Notes under the pieces: generated by a model
What the model was told of the DNA's origin: nothing
The model's database searches: none
Seen by the model: the letters and a program-made list of their open reading frames with translations, nothing else
Shown: positions 8,160-16,680 of the stretch, one piece after another
Layout: the number at the start of each line of letters is the position of its first letter
Position numbering within the stretch: position 1 is the stretch's first letter
Assembly: GCA_934378195.1 (NCBI GenBank)
Contig: CAKRPO010000012.1
Coordinates: 1 to 50,919, forward strand
DNA length: 50,919 nucleotides
Source of the DNA: an uncultured Blautia sp.
Lineage (GTDB): Bacteria > Bacillota > Clostridia > Lachnospirales > Lachnospiraceae
Direction of reading: 5' to 3'
Position numbers and translations under genes: made by a program

Positions 8160-8919
8160 AATAGCAGTATACGGAAAAGGTGGAATCGGAAAATCCACAA
8201 CTGTATCTAACATAGCAGCAGCCCTTGCAGAAAAAGGTCTGACTGTCATGCAGATCGGCTGTGATCCAAAGGCAGATTCCACGATTCAGCTTCGCCATGG
8301 AAAACAGATGCGGACTGTGCTCGATCTCTATAATGAGAAAAAACAGAATCTCAAACTCGAGGACATGACCACAACCGGCTATCAGGGAGTAATCTGCGTA
8401 GAGGCGGGAGGACCCACACCAGGGCTTGGATGTGCAGGACGAGGAATCATCACTGCCCTTGAAAAATTAAAAGAAACGGGAGCCTATGAGACCTATAAAC
8501 CGGACATTGTCCTCTATGACGTTCTCGGAGATGTTGTCTGCGGTGGATTCTCCATGCCGATGCGAAAAGGTTACGCAGACAAAGTATTTATCATCACTTC
8601 AGGTGAAAATATGGCAATCCATGCCGGAGCCAATATCGCCATGGCGGTACAGAATTTCAAAAACCGTGGTTACGCAACCCTTGGCGGCATTATCCTGAAT
8701 CGTCGCAATGTAAAACGAGAAGAAGAAAAAGTACAGGAACTTGCCGACGATTTTGAAACACAGGTAATTGGAAAACTCACCCGCAGCGACCTGGTTACGG
8801 ACGCAGAAGAAAAGGGTAAAACTCTGATGGAATGCTACCCGGACAGTGAAATGGCGGCAGAATACCGTACACTGGCAGAAAATATTCTGGCTGTCTGCAG
8901 AAAGGACGGATTATGCTGA
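8152..8919 (+). CDS. NifH-like nitrogenase iron protein (ATP-dependent reductase)
   Basis: This 255-residue protein of the NifH/BchL/CfbC family would bind a [4Fe-4S] cluster between two subunits and pass electrons to a component-1 partner as ATP is hydrolysed. It has the deviant Walker A GKGGIGKST at residues 8-16, the switch I region CDPKADST, the first cluster cysteine in GPTPGLGCAGRGI, and the second in DVLGDVVCGGFSMP. The start at 8152 (GGAGGG upstream) gives the typical MIKIAVYGKGG N-terminus. It overlaps the regulator before it and the NifD-like gene after it. It is not a true nitrogenase set, since nifB, nifE and nifN are absent from the window. The substrate is unknown. Confidence 0.93.
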   Translation: MIKIAVYGKGGIGKSTTVSNIAAALAEKGLTVMQIGCDPKADSTIQLRHGKQMRTVLDLYNEKKQNLKLEDMTTTGYQGVICVEAGGPTPGLGCAGRGIITALEKLKETGAYETYKPDIVLYDVLGDVVCGGFSMPMRKGYADKVFIITSGENMAIHAGANIAMAVQNFKNRGYATLGGIILNRRNVKREEEKVQELADDFETQVIGKLTRSDLVTDAEEKGKTLMECYPDSEMAAEYRTLAENILAVCRKDGLC

Positions 8920-10268
8920 AACGAGTTGGCGGTGGAATAAACCCGAAAGATACAGTTATAACGATTGGAGAGGCTGATTTCCCCGTTCCATTTCCACCTG
9001 GATTGGAATTTAATTCCCCGGCACACGGTAACTGGAATATTGTCCATACTGGAATGCTCATGCCCGAGGCAATCCAGATTTATGTCTGTGCAGATAACTG
9101 TATGCGTGGCGTTGTCCTGACGGCAGCAGAGATGAATGCGTCAGACCGCTTTTCCTTCGTGATCGTGGAAGAAGAAAATCTTCTGAATGGAAATCTGGAA
9201 GATGTGACGATCGAAGGCGTGACCGATGTTCTGAATAAACTGGAAAACAAACCAAAAGCAGTACTTCTTTTTACCGTTTGTCTGCATCATTTCCTGGGAT
9301 GTGATCTGGAAAGAGTTTATGAAGAACTGGGAGCACGTTTTCCGGAGATTGTTTTTGTACGCTGCTTTATGGATCCGATCATGCAAAAACATGGGCTGAC
9401 ACCGGATCAGAAACTGCGGAAAGCAATGTACGATCCACTTATCGCAGAGGAGGCAGATCCTTCTACAATAACGCTTGTAGGAAGTGATTTTGCACTTGAT
9501 GAAAGTAGTGATATCAAACGGCTTCTGAAAATTACAGGACATAGCTTAAAAGAACTTCCAGTCTGCAAAACATGGGAGGAATACCTGCAGCTTGGAGCCG
9601 GCAAATTCTTTATTTCCTGTTACCCACCGGCAAAATATGGCGCAGAAATGCTGGCAGAACGACTGAACAGAAAACATCTTTATCTGCCGGGAAGTTTTGA
9701 TTATGAGGAGATCAAAGAAGAGCTGCGACGATTGTTACAGGCATTGAACATAAAAGATACGAAAGAAAAAGGAGAAGAACTCGAATCCTTCTTACGGCGA
9801 GAAATCACCCTCTGCGAAGACACTCTGAAACACGCAAAATCTATTATTGGCGACACCCAGATCGTTCTGGATTATCTATACCACCCAAGACCATTAGGCC
9901 TTGCCAAACTTCTTCTGGAGTATGGCTTTCATGTAACAACCGTCTATCTTGACAGTGTAAGCCCGGAAGAAAAACCGGCATTCGACTGGCTGAAAATTCA
10001 TCATCCAGAACTCGAACTGTGTGCCACGATCCAGGTCAGGATGCGTGTCCTTCCGCGCGAGACAGAAGGAAAGGTTCTCGCCATCGGACAGAAAGCTGCC
10101 TGGTTCTCCGGCAGCAGAAATTTTGTCAATATGGTGCAGGGAGGCGGCCTGTGGGGCTTTGACGGAATCCGAAGAACCATGGAACTGATGACAGAGGCTT
10201 TTCTTGAAGAAAAAGATCCTGAGGATCTGATCGTTCGCAAAGGATGGGGGTGCGAAAGCTGTATATGA
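8913..10268 (+). CDS. Nitrogenase component-1-like protein, NifD-type
   Basis: This 451-residue protein is the larger component-1 homologue. The N-terminal HTGMLMPEAIQIYVCADNCMRGV and FTVCLHHFLGCDLERV place cysteines where NifD-type proteins bind the P-cluster. A C-terminal GCESC is also present. The FeMo-cofactor pocket residues of true NifD cannot be recognised. The ATG overlaps the NifH-like stop (ATGCTGA), and its own TGA overlaps the next start (ATGA). It would pair with the NifK-like product of 10265-11467 and receive electrons from the NifH-like protein. It is divergent from NifD, BchN and CfbD as far as I can see. Confidence 0.8.
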   Translation: MLKRVGGGINPKDTVITIGEADFPVPFPPGLEFNSPAHGNWNIVHTGMLMPEAIQIYVCADNCMRGVVLTAAEMNASDRFSFVIVEEENLLNGNLEDVTIEGVTDVLNKLENKPKAVLLFTVCLHHFLGCDLERVYEELGARFPEIVFVRCFMDPIMQKHGLTPDQKLRKAMYDPLIAEEADPSTITLVGSDFALDESSDIKRLLKITGHSLKELPVCKTWEEYLQLGAGKFFISCYPPAKYGAEMLAERLNRKHLYLPGSFDYEEIKEELRRLLQALNIKDTKEKGEELESFLRREITLCEDTLKHAKSIIGDTQIVLDYLYHPRPLGLAKLLLEYGFHVTTVYLDSVSPEEKPAFDWLKIHHPELELCATIQVRMRVLPRETEGKVLAIGQKAAWFSGSRNFVNMVQGGGLWGFDGIRRTMELMTEAFLEEKDPEDLIVRKGWGCESCI

Positions 10269-11467
10269 GAAAGTCATACAAAATCATACCAATCTATACC
10301 GCAGATGTTTCCGGTGTATGTTCAGCACTGTATGAACTTGGCGGCATGGTGGTCATGCACGACCCGTCTGGCTGTAATTCGACTTACAATACCCATGATG
10401 AGATCCGCTGGTACAATCAGGACAGTCTGATCTATATTTCCGGGCTGACAGAGATCGATGCAGTTATGGGAAACGATGCAAAGTTTATTCACGATATTGA
10501 AGAAGCGGCGAAAGAACTGAAACCAAAATTCATTGCACTTGCGGGCTCTCCAATTCCATTTATGAATGGTACGGATTTTCCTGCAATCGCACAGGTGATT
10601 GAGACAGAGACTGGAATTCCGTCCTTTGCAGTTCCGACAAATGGTATGCATGATTATACGTATGGAGCAGGAATGGCACTGGCTAAGATCGCAGAACGAT
10701 TTACAGGAGAACCGGAATCGGTTACGGTCCGTCCTCATACCCTCAATCTCCTTGGCGTAACTCCTCTGGATTTTGGACCACAGACAAATATAGACTGCAT
10801 GAAACAGAATCTGCATAAACACGGCTGGGAAGTCCTTTCTACCTGGGCAATGGGAGATACGCTTGAAACATTGAGTCATACCGGCGAGGCAGAAATAAAT
10901 CTGGTTGTTTCATCCGTAGGGCTTCCGGCGGCAAAGATTCTCAAAGAAAAATTCGGAACACCATATATCATTGGAACTCCGGTTAACGGATTTACAGAAG
11001 AACTTGTTGAGACAATAAATCAGAGGATGCACCGTGGTCACTTGTCAGACATACAATGCAATAAAACTTTGAATACGGAAAACGAAGAGACAGACGAGAA
11101 TGGCATTTCGGCTGCATATCTTAAGAAACGCCTGCCAGGAACTCCGCAAATAACACTGATCGGGGAGGCTGTTACCATGGGGTCACTGGCAGCTGCGATT
11201 GAAGGAAAATATCACAGACCAGTCCGCGTTATCTGTCCGTTGGAAACCCACGAAGATCTTCTCGCGCCGAATGACTGCGTTGCAGATGGAGAGGAAGAGA
11301 TGGAAAGGTTTCTCAAAGATGCAGATATTATTGTGGCAGATCCACTTTATCGACCAATCTGTTCAAAGCAGAGTAGATTTTACGAGCTTCCACATATTGC
11401 TTTTTCCGGAAGAATCTTTCTGAAGACCATCAAACACGATTACCTGCAGATTTTTGGTGGTGAGTGA
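10265..11467 (+). CDS. Nitrogenase component-1-like protein, NifK-type
   Basis: This 400-residue protein shares ELGGMVVMHDPSGCNSTYNTHDEIRW near its N-terminus with the orphan protein at 1426-2469, so the two are paralogues. The conserved GC is the candidate iron-sulfur ligand. An asparagine/glutamate-rich linker lies near residues 260-285. The ATG at 10265 overlaps the NifD-like stop as ATGA, and I prefer it to an in-frame upstream GTG at 10244. It is the last gene of the regulator-H-D-K operon. A separate promoter for ridA begins 28 bases after its stop. The reaction is unknown. Confidence 0.82.
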   Translation: MRKSYKIIPIYTADVSGVCSALYELGGMVVMHDPSGCNSTYNTHDEIRWYNQDSLIYISGLTEIDAVMGNDAKFIHDIEEAAKELKPKFIALAGSPIPFMNGTDFPAIAQVIETETGIPSFAVPTNGMHDYTYGAGMALAKIAERFTGEPESVTVRPHTLNLLGVTPLDFGPQTNIDCMKQNLHKHGWEVLSTWAMGDTLETLSHTGEAEINLVVSSVGLPAAKILKEKFGTPYIIGTPVNGFTEELVETINQRMHRGHLSDIQCNKTLNTENEETDENGISAAYLKKRLPGTPQITLIGEAVTMGSLAAAIEGKYHRPVRVICPLETHEDLLAPNDCVADGEEEMERFLKDADIIVADPLYRPICSKQSRFYELPHIAFSGRIFLKTIKHDYLQIFGGE

Positions 11468-11494
11468 GCAGAAAAAGTTATCAAAAAAATTGTA

Positions 11495-11524
11495 TTGACG
11501 AAACAAAAAAATTGGTGGTATGAT
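11495..11524 (+). promoter_or_regulatory. Promoter of ridA
   Basis: TTGACG (11495-11500) and TATGAT (11519-11524) are separated by 18 bases, about 50 bases before the ridA start. Confidence 0.7.
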
Positions 11525-11574
11525 GAAGAAAAGATTATAAAGCTTAGCAAGCAAAAGTACGGGAGGAATTTCTT

Positions 11575-11949
11575 ATGAGAACACTTGAAACTAAGAAAGC
11601 ACCAGCAGCAATCGGACCATATTCACAGGCAAAAATGGTTGGAAACTTCGTATTCGCATCCGGCCAGATTCCGGTAGATCCGGCTACAGGCGAAGTTGCA
11701 GGCGACAAGATCGAGACTCAGGCAGAACAGTCCTGCAAGAACGTTGGAGCAATTCTTGAAGAAGCCGGTCTTACATTTGACAATGTTGTAAAGACAACAT
11801 GCTTCCTTGCAGATATGGCAGACTTTGCTGCATTCAATGCAGTTTATGAGAAATACTTCACAAGCAAACCGGCTCGTTCCTGTGTCGCTGTAAAACAGCT
11901 TCCGAAGAACGTTCTGTGTGAAGTAGAAGCAATCGCAGTAGCTGAATAA
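11575..11949 (+). CDS. ridA: RidA-family enamine/imine deaminase
   Basis: This 124-residue member of the YjgF/YER057c/UK114 family hydrolyses reactive 2-aminoacrylate-type enamines formed by PLP enzymes. Signature segments are AIGPYSQAK, FASGQIPVDP, VKTTCFLADMADF and the catalytic-arginine region KPARSCVAVKQLPKN. A GGGAGG box lies before the start. It has its own promoter and terminator, so it is probably monocistronic and not functionally tied to the nitrogenase-like operon. The GC-balanced, highly regular codon use suggests strong expression. Confidence 0.95.
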   Translation: MRTLETKKAPAAIGPYSQAKMVGNFVFASGQIPVDPATGEVAGDKIETQAEQSCKNVGAILEEAGLTFDNVVKTTCFLADMADFAAFNAVYEKYFTSKPARSCVAVKQLPKNVLCEVEAIAVAE

Positions 11950-12002
11950 AATCTGGGCGGCGTGAGAAGCAAAGGCGGAATTCAGCAAAGAACGAATTAA
12001 GA

Positions 12003-12038
12003 AAAGAAGATTTCCATTGAGGAAGTCTTCTTTTTTTT
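12003..12038 (+). terminator. Intrinsic terminator after ridA
   Basis: AAGAAGATTTCC pairs with GGAAGTCTTCTT (one G-U) and is followed by a long T-run. Confidence 0.9.
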
Positions 12039-12103
12039 GTATAATCAGAGATAAATGTAATGACAGGTTAGACAGGTATAAATTAAAAGAGAGCGGAGGC
12101 AGC

Positions 12104-12766
12104 ATGGCAAAAAAGAAGTTTTATGCAGTAAGACAGGGAAGAAAGACCGGGATGTTTTTTACCTGGGACGAATGTAAGAAGCAGGTGATGGGATATCCGG
12201 GAGCGATATATAAGAGTTTTGGGACGGAAGCGGAAGCGAAGGAGTATCTGGGAATTGGCGGAAGTGTAACCGGAAGCGAGATTTCCGGAGCAGCAGGTGA
12301 TGGAGTATCCCTGACTGCTGAGAACAGTGGTGCGGGAACAACGGATTCAGCGGCTGTAGAAATCTACGTTGATGGAAGTTACCATGCAGCCACGAAAGAA
12401 TTTTCCTATGGAATGGTCGTTCTGATCGATGGAAGGGAAGAGAAATTTTCGCAGAAAATGTCAGATCCGGAGCTGGCACAGATGCGTAATGTAGCTGGTG
12501 AAATCAAGGGAAGTGAGGCGGCGATGCAGTACGCGCTGGATCACAAAATTCCTTCTATTATAATCTATCATGATTATCAGGGAATTGCGAGCTGGTGTAA
12601 CGGCGACTGGAAGGCAAACAAGGCAGGGACGATCGCTTACCGCGATTTCTACCGAAAGGCGAAAGAGCAGGTTCATATTGAATTTCGCAAGGTCAAAGGG
12701 CATTCCAATGACAAATACAATGATATGGTGGACGAACTTGCGAAAGATGCCCTTGGAATCCATTGA
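12104..12766 (+). CDS. rnhA: Ribonuclease HI with viroplasmin-type N-terminal domain
   Basis: This 220-residue protein has two parts. The N-terminus (AKKKFYAVRQGRKTGMFFTW...YKSFGTEAEAKEYL) is a caulimovirus-viroplasmin/RNase H1 hybrid-binding domain. The C-terminal RNase H fold carries the catalytic acids in YVDGSY, GEIKGSE, YHDYQGI and NDMVDELAK. It cleaves RNA in RNA-DNA hybrids. A linker rich in Ser/Gly/Ala (about residues 48-80) joins the domains. The start at 12104 has GGAGG just upstream; an earlier in-frame ATG falls in the ridA terminator. The stop codon lies inside the next promoter. Confidence 0.93.
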   Translation: MAKKKFYAVRQGRKTGMFFTWDECKKQVMGYPGAIYKSFGTEAEAKEYLGIGGSVTGSEISGAAGDGVSLTAENSGAGTTDSAAVEIYVDGSYHAATKEFSYGMVVLIDGREEKFSQKMSDPELAQMRNVAGEIKGSEAAMQYALDHKIPSIIIYHDYQGIASWCNGDWKANKAGTIAYRDFYRKAKEQVHIEFRKVKGHSNDKYNDMVDELAKDALGIH

Positions 12767-12792
12767 CAAAATCCGTCAAAAAGACTTATACT
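12763..12792 (+). promoter_or_regulatory. Promoter of the ECF transporter S-component gene
   Basis: TTGACA and TATACT are separated by 18 bases. The -35 box overlaps the RNase H stop codon. Confidence 0.75.
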
Positions 12793-12843
12793 ATCACTGA
12801 CTTCGGTATGACCGGAGCAGAACTTTTTGAGGAGGATACTATC

Positions 12844-13395
12844 ATGAAAAACAACAGCAGTATCAAAACTGTAGTTGCTGTCGGAATCGGCGCAGCACTG
12901 TTCTTTGTACTCGGACGTTTTGTTGCAATACCAAGCCCGGTACCGAACACAAACATCAGTCTTCAGTATGCAGTACTTGCACTTCTGGCTGCTATGTATG
13001 GACCGGTTGCAGGTGGACTGATCGGATTTATCGGTCACGCACTGATCGATCTTTCCTGGGGTGGAAGCCCGTGGTGGAGCTGGGTAATCACATCCGCATT
13101 CGTTGGCGTGGTGATCGGACTGTTTGCCAAGAAACTGAATGTTCAGGAAGGTGATTTTGGTAAAGGAAAAGTTGCCGTATTTACAGTTTCTAATGTGATC
13201 GCACATGTGGTTGGATGGGTAGTCGTAGCACCTGTACTTGACATTCTGATTTATGCAGAACCTGCAAACAAAGTATTTGCACAGGGTATATTTGCAGCTG
13301 TTTCCAATACCGTTACCGGTGTGATCGTAGGTGGACTTCTGATCCTGGCATACACAAAGACAATTGCCAAGAAGGGTTCCTTGGATCAGGAATAA
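12844..13395 (+). CDS. ECF transporter S component, UPF0397 family
   Basis: This 183-residue membrane protein contains VVAVGIGAALFFVLGRFVAIPSPVPNT and GFIGHALIDLSWGGSPWWSW, the hallmarks of UPF0397 substrate-binding subunits of energy-coupling-factor importers. About five or six membrane segments are visible. It would bind a vitamin-like or small organic substrate in the membrane. The identity of the ligand in this family is not settled in my knowledge. GAGGAG precedes the ATG at 12844. The double ATPase and T component lie downstream, after a terminator, and complete the transporter. Confidence 0.88.
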   Translation: MKNNSSIKTVVAVGIGAALFFVLGRFVAIPSPVPNTNISLQYAVLALLAAMYGPVAGGLIGFIGHALIDLSWGGSPWWSWVITSAFVGVVIGLFAKKLNVQEGDFGKGKVAVFTVSNVIAHVVGWVVVAPVLDILIYAEPANKVFAQGIFAAVSNTVTGVIVGGLLILAYTKTIAKKGSLDQE

Positions 13396-13448
13396 AAGAA
13401 AAAGATGGTGTCTGCTGTTCACGGTTATTCAAAGTGGGCAGCAGCGTT

Positions 13449-13497
13449 GAAAAAGCCGTTTCATGCAGCTTATATGGCTTGTGAAAAGGCTTTTTTC
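13449..13497 (+). terminator. Intrinsic terminator between the S component and ATPase genes
   Basis: AAAAAGCCGTTTCA pairs with TGTGAAAAGGCTTTTTT almost completely around an 18-base loop, followed by T. It could lower the ATPase and T-component transcript relative to the S component. Confidence 0.65.
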
Positions 13498-13622
13498 TAT
13501 GTCAAAGTATGCAGGAGAAGCTGTTTGTGTCAGGTTCTCCGTATTATTCATATAGTATTCTCAAATTGTTTTTTGTTTCAGATATTGAATTATTTAGTAA
13601 CTATTTAGTAGGTAGAATCCTG

Positions 13623-13648
13623 TAGCAAGATTGCAGAGGCATTCTTGA
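13623..13648 (+). repeat. Terminal fragment of the three-hairpin repeat
   Basis: The stretch TAGCAAGATTGCAGAGGCAT plus TCTTGAA matches the last hairpin of the 181-bp repeat with two or three differences. It lies 25 bases before the ATPase start codon. Confidence 0.65.
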
Positions 13649-13672
13649 ATATATAGATTTTGAGGTGTTTAG

Positions 13673-15397
13673 ATGACTGAGAAAAAATCCCCCGCTATTT
13701 CATTCAAAGATTTTTCATTCCAGTACCGGGCGCAGAAGAAGCCCACACTGACTGGAATCAATCTGGATATTTATCCGGGTGAAAAGGTATTGATCGCAGG
13801 TCCTTCCGGTAGTGGAAAGAGTACGTTGGCAGGCTGTGTGAATGGTCTGAATCCTTTTTCCAATCCTGGAGAGTGCAAAGGCACGTTGACTGTAGATGGT
13901 GTGGATGCACCGCATAGTAGTATTTTTGAATTATCTGCACATGTAGGAACTGTTTTGCAGGACCCAGATGGACAGTTTATCGGACTGACGGTTGGCGAGG
14001 ATATTGCATTTGCACTGGAAAACAGTTGTACACCTCAGGACGAAATGCATGCGATCACCAGACATGCAGCAGAATTGGTTGGAATTGAAAATCATCTGGA
14101 CTATGCACCGCATGAACTTTCCGGAGGACAGAAGCAGAGAGTCAGTCTTGCAGGTGTTATGGTAGATCAGGTCAAAATCCTTCTGTTTGATGAGCCACTG
14201 GCAAATCTTGATCCGGCAGCCGGGAAACAGGCGATTGAATTGATCGATGAAATTCAGAAAAAAACAGACACGACGGTTCTGATCATTGAGCATCGTCTGG
14301 AGGATGTTCTCTGGAGAAATGTGGATCGTATCATACTGGTAAATGAGGGACAAATCCTTGCGGATATGACACCGGATGAGCTGCTTTCTACGAGTCTGCT
14401 TGCGGATAATGGTATCCGTGAGCCTCTCTATGTGACAGCGATGCGTTATGCAGGAATCGACATTACGAAGGAAAAGAGACCGGAGCATGTGGATTCCGTT
14501 GTGCTGGATGAGACAGACCGAAAGAAACTGCAAGACTGGTTTGATGCGCAGCCGCTTCCGGAAGATGCCGGAGAGCGTGAGAAACTTCTGGAAGTAAAGA
14601 ATTTAAGTTTTGGTTATACGAAAGAGCATCAGACGCTTCATAATGTCAGCCTGTCAATCGACAAGGGAGAAATGGTCAGCATTGTAGGACGAAACGGTGC
14701 CGGAAAATCAACGTTTTCCAAACTGGTCTGTGGATTTGAAGATCCGGATTCAGGGGAGATTTCATTCCATGGAAAAGATCTTTTGAAAGAAAATATCCGT
14801 CACCGTGCGAAATATATTGGCTATGTCATGCAAAATCCAAATCAGATGATCTCCAAGACGATGATCTATGATGAGGTGGCACTGAGCCTTCAGAAAGCGG
14901 GCCTGCCGGAGGCGGAAGTTCGTCAGAAGGTAGAAGATACTTTGAAAATCTGCGGACTTTATCCGTTTCGTAACTGGCCGGTATCGGCACTTAGCTTCGG
15001 TCAGAAGAAACGTGTGACGATCGCGAGCGTATTGGTTCAGGATCCGGAACTGATCATTCTGGACGAGCCGACTGCAGGACAGGATTTCAAACATTATACA
15101 GAGATCATGGAGTTTTTGCGTAAGCTTAATGAGCGTGGAGTGACAGTTGTCATGATTACGCATGATATGCACCTGATGCTGGAATATACACCAAGAGCAC
15201 TGGTATTTTCGGATGGTCAGCTGATCGCGGATCGAAGAGCTTCCGAAGTGCTCTGTGATCCGGAACTGATCGAGCGCGCGGCACTCAAAGAAACCAGTCT
15301 TTTTACGCTGGCAAATCATTGCGGGATCACGCCGCCGGAGGCATTTGTAGAACGATTTATCGGAGAGGACAGGGAGGTGAGAAGCCATGGCCGCTAA
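13673..15397 (+). CDS. ECF transporter ATPase, two fused ATP-binding domains
   Basis: The 574 residues hold two ABC ATPase domains. Walker A is GPSGSGKST (about residue 43) in the first and GRNGAGKST (about residue 341) in the second. The signatures are LSGGQKQR and LSFGQKKR, and the Walker B regions are ILLFDEP and LIILDEPTAGQD. The order matches YkoD/EcfA-A' fusions. It drives import through the T component (next gene, 11-base overlap) and the UPF0397 S component upstream. An ATG start follows TTTTGAGGTG. Confidence 0.95.
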   Translation: MTEKKSPAISFKDFSFQYRAQKKPTLTGINLDIYPGEKVLIAGPSGSGKSTLAGCVNGLNPFSNPGECKGTLTVDGVDAPHSSIFELSAHVGTVLQDPDGQFIGLTVGEDIAFALENSCTPQDEMHAITRHAAELVGIENHLDYAPHELSGGQKQRVSLAGVMVDQVKILLFDEPLANLDPAAGKQAIELIDEIQKKTDTTVLIIEHRLEDVLWRNVDRIILVNEGQILADMTPDELLSTSLLADNGIREPLYVTAMRYAGIDITKEKRPEHVDSVVLDETDRKKLQDWFDAQPLPEDAGEREKLLEVKNLSFGYTKEHQTLHNVSLSIDKGEMVSIVGRNGAGKSTFSKLVCGFEDPDSGEISFHGKDLLKENIRHRAKYIGYVMQNPNQMISKTMIYDEVALSLQKAGLPEAEVRQKVEDTLKICGLYPFRNWPVSALSFGQKKRVTIASVLVQDPELIILDEPTAGQDFKHYTEIMEFLRKLNERGVTVVMITHDMHLMLEYTPRALVFSDGQLIADRRASEVLCDPELIERAALKETSLFTLANHCGITPPEAFVERFIGEDREVRSHGR

Positions 15398-16217
15398 GAC
15401 GGTATTGAATTATCTGGACCGTGACAGTGTGGTACACAAAATGACCGGGACGACGAAACTGGCATTTTTCCTGCTGTTTACGTTTGCAAGCATGATTACC
15501 TATAATACCTGGGTGCTGCTGGGGCTTTTTGCAGTCAGTCTTGCCGCCTTCAAACTCAGCAAGATCAAATACCGTGAAGTACGTTTCATGATGATCTTCA
15601 TGCTGGTATTTCTGCTTTTGAATAATCTGTTTATTTTCCTGTTCGACCCGAATCAGGGAACGAATCTGTATGGAACGAGACATGTATTGTGTCATTTGTT
15701 CTGGAGATACGATGTGACTGCCGAGCAGCTGTTTTATATGGTGAATATTTCATTGAAATATTTCGTGGCATTGCCGGTAGCGATTCTGTTTATTTCTGCA
15801 ACCAACCCGAGTGAGTTTGCAGCCAGTCTGAACAGCATCGGAATTTCTTATAAAGTAGGATATTCTGTGGCAATCGCGCTTCGCTATATTCCGGATATCC
15901 AGCGAGATTATCACAGTATCAGCCAGGCACAGCAGGCAAGAGGCGTGGAACTGGGAAAGAATGAACATTTCTTCTCCAGGTTGAAGAACTCGGTCAATAT
16001 CCTTCTGCCACTGATTCTGACGAGCCTGAATCGTATTGATACTATTTCCAATGCGATGGAATTACGTGGTTTTGGAAAGAACAGGAAACGTACCTGGTAT
16101 ACCAGGAGGTCGTTTGCACGGAGGGACTTCGCAGCCTTGGGGCTGGGAGTGGTGCTGCTGGTTGTAAGCCTGACGGTAACTATCAAGTTTGGACGATTCT
16201 ATAATCCTTTTGTATAA
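15387..16217 (+). CDS. ECF transporter T component (EcfT/CbiQ family)
   Basis: This 276-residue transmembrane coupling protein has the C-terminal motif SQAQQARGVELG and the second MELRGFGKN, both of the xARGx type used by EcfT to contact the ATPases. Several hydrophobic helices precede these. The ATG at 15387 overlaps the ATPase stop, with GGGAGGTG as ribosome site. It completes the ECF importer. The full set could serve other S components too, such as ThiT at 17997-18671. Confidence 0.94.
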   Translation: MAAKTVLNYLDRDSVVHKMTGTTKLAFFLLFTFASMITYNTWVLLGLFAVSLAAFKLSKIKYREVRFMMIFMLVFLLLNNLFIFLFDPNQGTNLYGTRHVLCHLFWRYDVTAEQLFYMVNISLKYFVALPVAILFISATNPSEFAASLNSIGISYKVGYSVAIALRYIPDIQRDYHSISQAQQARGVELGKNEHFFSRLKNSVNILLPLILTSLNRIDTISNAMELRGFGKNRKRTWYTRRSFARRDFAALGLGVVLLVVSLTVTIKFGRFYNPFV

Positions 16218-16225
16218 AAGAATTA

Positions 16226-16352
16226 TATATCAGATGGGAGTCAATCCCCCATCTGATATAGCCTCCGGCAGGATTGCAGAGATGCGCAGAAGAAGTATGT
16301 CATGCATCGCATGACGCGCATCTCGCAGCAAGAAAGCAGAGGCATTCTTGAA
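16226..16352 (+). repeat. Three-hairpin repeat, internally deleted copy
   Basis: It starts ATATATCAGATGGGAGTCAA and ends GGCATTCTTGAA. Compared with the 181-bp copies, 54-55 bases of the first hairpin are lost, so ATATCAGATG now directly faces CATCTGATAT across a short loop. Hairpins 2 and 3 are intact. It lies nine bases after the T-component stop. Confidence 0.85.
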
Positions 16353-16460
16353 TTTGGAAAATAAGAAAACCTTCTGCGAGGGGGCACTCAAGTTGCGAAG
16401 ACTGCTCTCACCTCGCGCACCCCACTGGGCCATGCTAAAAGAGCTGAGTTGAGAGGAAGA

Positions 16461-16600
16461 ATGACCAGGAGAAGAGTAAGCTGGGTGGAAGTCCACTAAA
16501 TTTGTGTGGAGAAATGACTGGGAAATGAGTAAATTGTCCGGAGACCAACGGAAATTGAGTGAGTTGGATGACCATGATAAAGGTAAGTTGGGGAAGGGTA
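16461..16600 (+). repeat. Degenerate ~28-bp tandem repeat
   Basis: Four loosely similar units follow the pattern TGACC-GG-AA--GAGTAAGTTGG. Examples are TGACCAGGAGAAGAGTAAGC, TGACTGGGAAATGAGTAAAT, AGACCAACGGAAATTGAGTG and TGACCATGATAAAGGTAAGT. No coding frame is convincing in 16353-16680. Apart from this pattern I see nothing in that stretch. Confidence 0.4.
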
Positions 16601-16680
16601 CATAAATCAGGGAAAAATGGATGGTTTGGATTACATTTGCTTAAATGAGAGTCAATACAAGTTTTGAAATTAGATGGTCA

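Noticed and set aside
8152..11467. True nitrogen-fixing nitrogenase
   Set aside because: nifB, nifE and nifN are missing, and the D-like and K-like proteins are short and divergent; only the Fe-protein motifs are canonical.
13405..13608. 67-codon frame between the ECF S component and ATPase genes
   Set aside because: It runs through the terminator hairpin at 13449-13497 and has no recognisable protein features.
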